A DNA stretch of 11,057 nt, from contig CAJMCT010000029.1 in the NCBI GenBank assembly GCA_905211955.1, positions 1 to 11,057 of the forward strand. The letters are read 5' to 3'. Source of the DNA: an uncultured Eubacteriales bacterium (GTDB lineage Bacteria > Bacillota > Clostridia > Christensenellales > Borkfalkiaceae). Made by a program: the position numbers and the translations under genes. The number at the start of each line of letters is the position of its first letter. The first letter of the stretch is position 1. Under the pieces are notes generated by a model, which did no database searches, was not told the DNA's origin, and saw nothing but the letters and a program-made list of their open reading frames with translations. Shown here one piece after another: positions 1-6,244 of this stretch.

Positions 1-536
1 TGAATTTAGGAGAAAAAATAAGGGATCTAAGGCTTATTTGCGAACTTACGCAAGAAGAATTAGCGGATAGGTGCGAACTTACTAAAGGTTATATTTCTCA
101 GTTAGAAAACGACCTAACCAGCCCGTCTATTGCGACGTTAATAGATATACTATCGGCGCTTGGAACTAACCTAAAAGAGTTTTTTCAGGACGTTGGAGCA
201 GAAGAAAAGGTATGTTTTACCAAGGCGGACTTTATAGAAAAGGTGACTGACGAGTATACACTTAACTGGCTTGTCCCCAACGCGCAAAAAAATGCGATGG
301 AGCCTGTAAAGGTAAACTTAAAAGCAGGCGAGAGTATGGACGAAGACTTTCCGCACGAAGGCGAGGAGTTCGGATTCGTGTTAAAAGGGGAAATAGTTAT
401 TTTACTCGGAAAGAAGCGTATCAAAGTAAGGAAAGGCGAGAGTTTTTATTTTACTTCTGATAAAGTGCATAAGATTGCAAACAAAACAAAAGTGGACGCG
501 GAATTTTTATGGGTGTCTTCACCACCGTCCTTTTAG
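1..536 (+). CDS. XRE-family HTH regulator with C-terminal cupin domain (probable pot operon regulator)
   Basis: The reading frame is open from the window edge, and the codon spanning the edge is ?TG followed by AAT. The start is therefore almost certainly ATG with its A one base outside, giving about 178 residues. Residues 1-62 form an XRE helix-turn-helix (LTQEELADRC, then GYISQLEND and SPSIATLIDILSALG). Residues about 103-175 form a cupin barrel with the PHEGEE motif near H119 and a second motif with H157 and N161. This HTH plus cupin architecture matches PuuR-like regulators, in which the cupin is thought to sense a small molecule. It stops 33 nt before potA with no visible terminator or promoter between, so it is probably cotranscribed. 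I infer that it controls polyamine uptake; the ligand is not shown by the sequence. The GTG at 243 is an internal valine codon, not the start. Confidence 0.88.
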   Translation, partial: NLGEKIRDLRLICELTQEELADRCELTKGYISQLENDLTSPSIATLIDILSALGTNLKEFFQDVGAEEKVCFTKADFIEKVTDEYTLNWLVPNAQKNAMEPVKVNLKAGESMDEDFPHEGEEFGFVLKGEIVILLGKKRIKVRKGESFYFTSDKVHKIANKTKVDAEFLWVSSPPSF

Positions 537-569
537 AATAACCATTACTTAAAGTTAGAGGAAAAAATT

Positions 570-2072
570 ATGAGTAATAAGATTATTGAATTACAAAACG
601 TGAAAAGACAGTTTGAAGACGGGGTTGTGGTAGTAGACGACCTAAACCTTTACGTAAGAAAAGGCGAATTTATCACCTTTTTAGGGCCTTCTGGTTGCGG
701 AAAAACCACCACGCTTCGTATGATAGCGGGTTTTGATAAGCCCACCGAAGGCAAAATACTTCTTAACGGCAAAGATATAAGCAACTTGCCCCCGAATAAG
801 CGCCCTATAAACACGGTATTCCAACGCTACGCGTTATTTCCGCATCTTAACGTATACGATAACGTCGCTTTTGGCTTAAAAATGAAAAAGGTTAAAGTGA
901 CCTACAAAAAAGAAACGGGCGAAACGGTAGAAAAAATCGAAAAGTATAAAAAGTGGGAAATCGCAAAAAAAGTTGAAAAGGTTTTGAAAATGGTAGACCT
1001 TGAAGGCTTTGAAAAAAGAAGCGTATCAACTTTATCTGGCGGACAACAACAACGTGTTGCAATAGCAAGGGCGATTATTAACGAGCCTGAAATTTTGCTT
1101 TTAGACGAACCGTTAGGCGCCTTAGACCTTAAAATGAGAAAGGATATGCAGTTAGAACTTAAAGAAATGCACAAAAAACTCGGCATAACCTTTATCTATG
1201 TCACCCACGACCAAGAAGAAGCGCTTACTATGAGCGATACTATTGTGGTTATGAAAGACGGTGTAATTCAACAAATCGGTACGCCTACCGATATATATAA
1301 CGAACCTAAAAACTCGTTTGTTGCCGACTTTATTGGCGAAAGTAATATATTTAGCGGAACTATCGTTGGTGATAAAAAGGTTAGATTTATTGGACACAAC
1401 TTTGACTGCGTAGACGAGTTTGAAAAGAACGAAAAAGTTGACGTAGTCGTTCGTCCAGAAGACGTAGTGTTGGTAGACGCTGGCGAAGGCCAAGTAGACG
1501 GCAAGATTATAAACTCTATATTTAAGGGCGTTCACTATGAAATGGTGATGAAGGTAGGCAAAACCGAAATCATTATCCAAGACACCATAGAAAGAAAGGT
1601 TGGCGAGCAAGTAAGTTTAAAGATTGCTCCGAACGATATTCATATTATGGCTAAGGAATTCTCGTCGAACAAATACGACGGATATATTACCAAGAAAAAC
1701 ACCGTTTGCTTTGGCGACGGCGAGTTTGAATGTGACGTCACTCAACTTTATAAAGGCTCTATTCTTGACGAAGAAGGGTACTTAATCACCGCTGAAGGCG
1801 AAAAGATTGACCTTACCGACGTAGACGTAAACGTAGAAGTTGGCTTAAAGGATATAAAGATTACCGACAACGCAGAAGAAGGCGGTGCGGAAGGCAATAT
1901 TATATCAATTATATATAAAGGCGACCACTATCAACTAATTGTTCGCACGGACGAAAATGAAGAAGACTTCGTATTCGATACCGAGGACACTTGGAACGTA
2001 AACGATAGAGTAGGCGTAATCATACCTTCTGAAAAAATTAAACTTTCCTTAAAACAGGAGATTAAAAGATGA
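570..2072 (+). CDS. potA: Spermidine/putrescine ABC importer ATPase with duplicated C-terminal OB/TOBE module
   Basis: This is the ATPase that powers polyamine import and should sit on the cytoplasmic face of PotBC. Motifs in order: Walker A GPSGCGKT (39-46), Q-loop Q85, signature LSGGQQQR (155-162), Walker B ILLLDEP (175-181), D-loop ALD (184-186) and switch His213 in VTHDQ. At 500 residues it is much longer than the usual 350-380. Two things explain this. A lysine/glutamate-rich insertion of about 24 residues (107-130) lies before the helical domain. The C-terminal OB/TOBE module (about 261-360, with RPED at 295-298) is followed by a second diverged copy (about 369-493). The two copies align at IINSIFKGVHYEMV and IISIIYKGDHYQLI. 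The ATG follows AGAGG with an 8-nt spacing. The stop overlaps the potB start. The polyamine assignment rests on the whole potABCD set; the exact substrate is inferred. Confidence 0.93.
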   Translation: MSNKIIELQNVKRQFEDGVVVVDDLNLYVRKGEFITFLGPSGCGKTTTLRMIAGFDKPTEGKILLNGKDISNLPPNKRPINTVFQRYALFPHLNVYDNVAFGLKMKKVKVTYKKETGETVEKIEKYKKWEIAKKVEKVLKMVDLEGFEKRSVSTLSGGQQQRVAIARAIINEPEILLLDEPLGALDLKMRKDMQLELKEMHKKLGITFIYVTHDQEEALTMSDTIVVMKDGVIQQIGTPTDIYNEPKNSFVADFIGESNIFSGTIVGDKKVRFIGHNFDCVDEFEKNEKVDVVVRPEDVVLVDAGEGQVDGKIINSIFKGVHYEMVMKVGKTEIIIQDTIERKVGEQVSLKIAPNDIHIMAKEFSSNKYDGYITKKNTVCFGDGEFECDVTQLYKGSILDEEGYLITAEGEKIDLTDVDVNVEVGLKDIKITDNAEEGGAEGNIISIIYKGDHYQLIVRTDENEEDFVFDTEDTWNVNDRVGVIIPSEKIKLSLKQEIKR

Positions 2073-2914
2073 GCAAGGAAAAAAGCACTGTAAAAAGTGA
2101 AGGCAAAAGATTTTCCTTTGCTTTTTCAAGAAAACAACTTTGTATACCGTACGGATTATTTCTTGCGATGTTCGTGGTATTGCCATTGTTTGTAATAATC
2201 TACTATGCGTTTACTGACGCAAACGGGGCGTTTACCTTTTATAACTTCGTGGAATTTTTTACCGACCAAACCAAACTTAGCACCCTTTTAATCAATATTG
2301 GCGTAAGTTTTTTAGTGACTTTAATATGCTTATTGATAGCATATCCTACCGCGTATATACTTTCTAAAATGAGTCAAAAAATAGCCTTTGTGTTCTTGCT
2401 ATTATTCACCATGCCAATGTGGATAAACTTCGTGCTTCGTGCAATGGCAATGAAAGAACTATTAGGCCTTATGGGTATAGGTTTAGGCTCTGGCGCAAGC
2501 ATAATAGGTTTAGTGTACGACTTTTTGCCGTTTATGATATTGCCTATATATTCGACCTTAATAAAAATGGATAAAAGTTTAGAAGAAGCGGCTTTTGACC
2601 TTGGTGCAAATAGAGTAAAGGTGTTTATGAAAATAACCTTGCCGTTATCTCTGCCGGGAATTATAAGCGGAGCAATGATGGTGTTTTTGCCTGTAATGAG
2701 TTGCTACGTTATAACCGATACGTTTAGCGGAAGCACGGGCTTTACTGTTATAGGTAAACTAATCGCATGGTGTTTCCTTGGCGAAAACGGAACTATGGCG
2801 AACGTAAACGGGGGTGCTACAATTTCACTCGTAATGCTAGTTATAATGTTTTTAACCATGCTCTTAACGGGCGGATTTAAGGCGGACAATAACGTTAGGG
2901 GGACGAATATATGA
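2069..2914 (+). CDS. potB: Spermidine/putrescine ABC importer permease PotB
   Basis: This is one of the two inner-membrane permeases of the polyamine importer, at 281 residues, normal for PotB. It begins with a basic cytoplasmic N-terminus, and hydrophobic segments are visible at about 27-47, 72-97, 105-125, 143-165, 195-220 and 250-270. The EAA coupling loop (EEAAFDLGANRVKVF, about 172-187, followed by KITLPLSLPGI) would dock on PotA. The ATG overlaps the potA stop as ATGA, and a CAGGAG ribosome binding site lies inside the end of potA at 2055-2060, so translation is coupled. It in turn overlaps potC by ATGA. Family and order are clear; substrate specificity comes from the operon rather than from this protein. 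Confidence 0.92.
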   Translation: MSKEKSTVKSEGKRFSFAFSRKQLCIPYGLFLAMFVVLPLFVIIYYAFTDANGAFTFYNFVEFFTDQTKLSTLLINIGVSFLVTLICLLIAYPTAYILSKMSQKIAFVFLLLFTMPMWINFVLRAMAMKELLGLMGIGLGSGASIIGLVYDFLPFMILPIYSTLIKMDKSLEEAAFDLGANRVKVFMKITLPLSLPGIISGAMMVFLPVMSCYVITDTFSGSTGFTVIGKLIAWCFLGENGTMANVNGGATISLVMLVIMFLTMLLTGGFKADNNVRGTNI

Positions 2915-3708
2915 CGAAAAAAGTTTTAATGCACTTATTTTTATATTTAGTCCTTGCGTTTATCTATATTCCAATCTTTATATTGGTAATTTACTCGTTT
3001 AACTCTGGCAAAACTATCGGCGTATGGGAAGGCTTTTCTTTCGAGTGGTACGCAAAATTATCGGAAGTAAAAGACGTAGTTATAAATACCGTCACGTTGG
3101 CAATAGTATCAAGCGTTATCGCAACCATATTGGGAACTGCGGGCGCAATCGGTATTTATTACAGCAAAGGAAAGTTAGGCAAAACGGTAAAAGGCGCATC
3201 GCAAATCCCCGTAGTAAACTCTGAAGTAGTCACTGCGTGCGGTTTGGTTATGCTCTTTATGTTAATAGGTTTGCCGAATAGATCGGTTGTAATACTTTAT
3301 ATAGGTCATATCGTTTTAACTACGCCTTTCGTAGTATTATCGGTTATGCCCAAATTAAAGCAAATGGACCCCAGTTTATACGAAGCGGCGTTAGACCTTG
3401 GTGCAACCCCCGCAAAAGCCTTGTTTAAGGTTATCCTTCCCGAAATAATGTCGGGCATATTTGCAGGCTTTATGATTGCAATAACTTTGTCGTTAGACGA
3501 TTATATTATAACCGCAACGCTATCGCCTTTAGGCTACGATACGATAAGTACCGCGGTTTATAAGTCGATTGCATTAACCACCGAAACTGCAAGTGAAAAA
3601 GTTCCTATTTATAGGGCCTTAACTACCATAATTTTCGCAATCACCGTTTTAGCGGTAGTAGTTATGAATATTAGGGCAAAGAAAAGACCTGCAAAGGAGG
3701 GCAAGTAA
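2911..3708 (+). CDS. potC: Spermidine/putrescine ABC importer permease PotC
   Basis: This is the second permease subunit, 265 residues as expected for PotC, pairing with PotB in the cytoplasmic membrane. Hydrophobic segments lie at about 8-30, 58-83, 100-120, 125-147, 182-200 and 237-253. The EAA loop (YEAALDLGATPAKALFKVILPEIMSGI region, about 157-183) contacts PotA. The ITLSLDDYIIT stretch (about 191-201) is characteristic of PotC-type permeases. The ATG overlaps the potB stop as ATGA. The stop is separated by one base from the potD start, and the potC 3' end supplies potD with a near-perfect ribosome binding site. Confidence 0.92.
   Translation: MTKKVLMHLFLYLVLAFIYIPIFILVIYSFNSGKTIGVWEGFSFEWYAKLSEVKDVVINTVTLAIVSSVIATILGTAGAIGIYYSKGKLGKTVKGASQIPVVNSEVVTACGLVMLFMLIGLPNRSVVILYIGHIVLTTPFVVLSVMPKLKQMDPSLYEAALDLGATPAKALFKVILPEIMSGIFAGFMIAITLSLDDYIITATLSPLGYDTISTAVYKSIALTTETASEKVPIYRALTTIIFAITVLAVVVMNIRAKKRPAKEGK
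3693..3700 (+). promoter_or_regulatory. Strong ribosome binding site for potD
   Basis: AAAGGAGG lies 9 nt before the potD ATG at 3710, within the last codons of potC. It is the best Shine-Dalgarno match in the pot operon. This suits the need for more binding protein than permease, though that consequence is inference. Confidence 0.75.
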
Positions 3709-3709
3709 T

Positions 3710-5335
3710 ATGGCTAAAAAAGTCAAGACCTTCTTTACGAGTATTCTTTCGGTTTTATGTTTAACTTGCCTTTTAAGCGGTGTTTTGCTTCCCAAAAAAG
3801 CACTTGCCGAAGAACAAACTAAAAAAGTGACGGTATTTTCTTGGGAAGACTATATAGACGAAGATTTGCTTACAGAGTTTACCGAAGAAACGGGCATAGA
3901 GATAGATTACTTTACCTTTGCTACTAACGAAGAAATGTATAACGAAGTGACAAAAAACCCCAAGGCTTGCGACCTACTTTGTCCTTCTGAATATATGATA
4001 ATGAAAATGCGTAGCGAAGACTTAATAAAAGAGTATGAAATTCCTGAAACGTATAGCGAATACGCATCGCCGTATATAAAGCAAGTGTTTGACGAACTCG
4101 GCATGAACACTGAAAATAACAAAACGTTTGCAATAGGATACATGTGGGGAACGATGGGCATGATTTATAATGCCGATAAGATTTCCGTTGACGACCTAAA
4201 TAGATGGTCTGCAATGCTAAACGAAGAATATAAGGGCAAGATTACTATCAAAGATAGTGTAAGAGATACTTATATCTTTGCACTCGCAATCGTTTACGAA
4301 GAAGAACTAATGCAAGCCAAGTCTTTAGGCGATACTGAGTATAGAGCAAAACTTAACGAAGTATTAAATAGAACGGATAACGAAACGATCGCAAAGGTAC
4401 AAGAAGTATTGGTTGATATTAAAGACAACTTATACGGATTTGAAGTTGATAGCGGTAAAGCGGACATTTTAACGGGAAAGATTGATATCAACTATGCGTG
4501 GAGTGGAGACGCGGTTTATTCAATGGATGAAGGCGACGAAGCAGGAGTAAATCTTGCGTATGCCGTTCCCGAAGAAGCGTCTAACGTATGGTTTGACGGT
4601 TGGGTAATGCCCAAAGAGGCTAATACCGAGTATGCAACTGAGTTCTTAAACTTTATAAGTAGACCCGAAAATGCGGTTAGAAATATGGAATATATCGGCT
4701 ATACGTCGTGTATGGCAGGGGACGCTGTTTTTGAAAATGCGGTTGATTGGTACGGTGCGGAATATTTGCCCGAAGCAATTAGTCAAGAAGAATTAGACGA
4801 ATTGGCTTTAGAAGATCCAGATATAATAGAAGAATACGTGCCTTATGACGGCGGTTTTGCCTTAAAAGATACGTATGGCGAACTTATTTACGAAACGGAT
4901 AGGGTATACCTTAAAACGTTTGAATTAGATAATGACGGCAACCACGTAAATTTTGGCGAAGAAGAAGTTTACAAGGTAGACTTAAAATACTTTTTCGATC
5001 CCACTTGTACGGACGACTCTTACGTGATTTATACTACGGAAATGGGTAGACAACTCTATGCGCAGTACTCAGACGAAGAAACTATTAAACGTTGCGTAGT
5101 TATGCAAAACTTTGATAACGAAACCATGGAAAAGGTAAACGAAATGTGGAGCACGGTAAAACTTATTACCCTTCCCGCATGGGCAATAATCGTTTCGGCT
5201 ACCGTTATCGTAGTAGGTTTATTACTTTTAGTCGTTTATAAGTTTAAGGACAAAATCTTCAAAAAAAGAATTCCCGATTCGACTATAGAAGAACAAAAAC
5301 ACGGCATGAAAGTAGTAAAAAAAGAACAACTATAA
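3710..5335 (+). CDS. potD: Polyamine-binding protein PotD, enlarged, with C-terminal membrane anchor
   Basis: This is the extracytoplasmic substrate-binding protein of the importer. A signal peptide covers about 1-33 (basic start, hydrophobic core, ALA-EE cleavage site). No lipobox is evident. The mature protein begins like PotD: FSWEDY (43-48, corresponding to YNWTEY of E. coli), CPSEY (91-95), WGTMG (146-150), AWSGDA (263-268) and WFDGW (294-298). These align with the ligand-binding aromatic and acidic positions, including Trp264, Trp294 and Asp296. The length of 541 residues greatly exceeds the usual 350 or so. There is an acidic extra block at about 360-445 before the recognisable C-terminal helix (DEETIKRCVVM, 455-465), then a transmembrane helix at about 487-511 and a basic cytoplasmic tail. 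The C-terminal helix probably replaces the lipid anchor usual in Gram-positive PotD. It is the last gene of the operon, followed by a terminator. Confidence 0.9.
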   Translation: MAKKVKTFFTSILSVLCLTCLLSGVLLPKKALAEEQTKKVTVFSWEDYIDEDLLTEFTEETGIEIDYFTFATNEEMYNEVTKNPKACDLLCPSEYMIMKMRSEDLIKEYEIPETYSEYASPYIKQVFDELGMNTENNKTFAIGYMWGTMGMIYNADKISVDDLNRWSAMLNEEYKGKITIKDSVRDTYIFALAIVYEEELMQAKSLGDTEYRAKLNEVLNRTDNETIAKVQEVLVDIKDNLYGFEVDSGKADILTGKIDINYAWSGDAVYSMDEGDEAGVNLAYAVPEEASNVWFDGWVMPKEANTEYATEFLNFISRPENAVRNMEYIGYTSCMAGDAVFENAVDWYGAEYLPEAISQEELDELALEDPDIIEEYVPYDGGFALKDTYGELIYETDRVYLKTFELDNDGNHVNFGEEEVYKVDLKYFFDPTCTDDSYVIYTTEMGRQLYAQYSDEETIKRCVVMQNFDNETMEKVNEMWSTVKLITLPAWAIIVSATVIVVGLLLLVVYKFKDKIFKKRIPDSTIEEQKHGMKVVKKEQL

Positions 5336-5351
5336 AAAAATTTATAAAACA

Positions 5352-5381
5352 AAAACCCGACTTTTAATTAAGTCGGGTTTT
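5352..5381. terminator. Bidirectional intrinsic terminator between convergent operons
   Basis: A perfect 11-bp stem, AAAACCCGACT paired with AGTCGGGTTTT, closes an 8-nt AT loop. Read on the plus strand it is followed by TATTTTTAAT. Read on the minus strand it is followed by TTTTTGTTTTATAAA (the first bases overlap the stem's A-tract). It starts 16 nt after potD and ends 4 nt past the radical SAM stop, so it can serve both convergent transcripts. Confidence 0.9.
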
Positions 5382-5385
5382 ATTT

Positions 5386-6240
5386 TTAATAGTCCCAAGT
5401 GGGGATATACTCTTCGCTTGCGCTTTGCAGTTTTTGGTAATACATATTCTCGATATTAAGCGAGAGTGCATAGTCGATTACCTTATCGTATTCGCGCTTA
5501 GTGATCTTTCTTTTAAGTTCGGGAAAGTTTTCTATCTTTCCAAACGGAGTATATTGACTCATAACGTTTATATACGCCTTATCTTTTATGGTATTAAACC
5601 AATCTAAGATTTTAATAGAATCATCTGTGCATTGTGGCAAAACTAAATGTCTAACAATAACACCGCTTTTTTGTAAGCCGTCTTTCCCAAAGACGGTTTT
5701 TTTATTAGTCATAAACTCGATGGCTTTGCTTGCTACCGTAAAGTAGTTTTCTTTTCCCGAATATCTTTTAGATAGGATAGGGGAAAAGTATTTCATATCG
5801 GGTAAGTATATATCGATATAATCGTTTATTTTTTCAAGCGCGTCTAAGTTTTCGTATCCGTGTGTGTTATAAACTATTGGGATATTCGGCTTATAGATAT
5901 TTAGCGCTTCTATAATCTTATCTGAGTAGTGGGTGGGGTTTACAAGGTTTACGTTGTGTGCGCCTTTATTTTCTAACTCTTTGAAAATCTCGGCAAGCTC
6001 TTTTGCCGAAATCTCTTTTCCACGCATAGATCTAGAGAGTTCAAAGTTTTGACAAAACACGCATTTAAGCGAACACCCCGTAAAGAACACCGTTCCCGAA
6101 CCGTTTACCCCTGAGATAACCGGTTCTTCAAACTTATGAAGATAATATTTAGCAATCTTTATCGTGTTCTTTTCACCACAAAATCCGATTGTTTTATTGC
6201 GGTCTACACCGCATTTGTTTGGACATAAATTACAGTTCAT
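5386..6240 (-). CDS. Radical SAM protein of the COG1313 / PflX type (putative activating enzyme)
   Basis: A 284-residue protein. The N-terminus carries cysteines C3, C6, C10 and C21 (MNCNLCPNKC, then GFCG), as is usual for this family. The radical SAM cluster motif CxxxCxxC follows at C56, C60 and C63 (TGCSLKCVFCQN) and should bind the [4Fe-4S] cluster that cleaves S-adenosylmethionine. Family-typical stretches NPTHY (101-105), YNTHGYE (124-130), YLPDMKY (145-151) and SQYTPFG near the C-terminus are present. The family is often labelled pyruvate formate-lyase activating enzyme-like, but its real substrate is not established. The frame is open upstream into the exporter gene, yet homology begins at the ATG at 6240, 4 nt after the exporter stop. 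No clear ribosome binding site is visible there, so translational coupling is likely. It is the last gene of the tetR-exporter operon. Confidence 0.85.
   Translation of the reverse strand: MNCNLCPNKCGVDRNKTIGFCGEKNTIKIAKYYLHKFEEPVISGVNGSGTVFFTGCSLKCVFCQNFELSRSMRGKEISAKELAEIFKELENKGAHNVNLVNPTHYSDKIIEALNIYKPNIPIVYNTHGYENLDALEKINDYIDIYLPDMKYFSPILSKRYSGKENYFTVASKAIEFMTNKKTVFGKDGLQKSGVIVRHLVLPQCTDDSIKILDWFNTIKDKAYINVMSQYTPFGKIENFPELKRKITKREYDKVIDYALSLNIENMYYQKLQSASEEYIPTWDY
5678..5703 (+). terminator. Terminator-like hairpin on the plus strand, antisense inside the radical SAM gene
   Basis: CCGTCTTT, loop CCC, AAAGACGG forms a perfect 8-bp stem. On the plus strand it is followed directly by seven T residues (5697-5703). 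It has the full form of an intrinsic terminator for plus-strand transcription, although it lies in coding sequence of the opposite strand (encoding KKTVFGKDGL). On the minus strand there is no T-tract after it, so it should not stop the sense transcript. It might act as a back-up for read-through from potD or be chance. Confidence 0.4.
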
Positions 6241-6244
6241 AATC

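Noticed and set aside
1152..1610. 152-residue open frame on the minus strand within potA
   Set aside because: It lies wholly inside a strongly supported gene, has no ribosome binding site or recognisable domain, and looks like a codon-usage shadow.
5386..6240. Assignment as pflA, the true pyruvate formate-lyase activating enzyme
   Set aside because: The N-terminal four-cysteine segment and family stretches such as YLPDMKY point to COG1313 rather than PflA, and no pflB gene is nearby.
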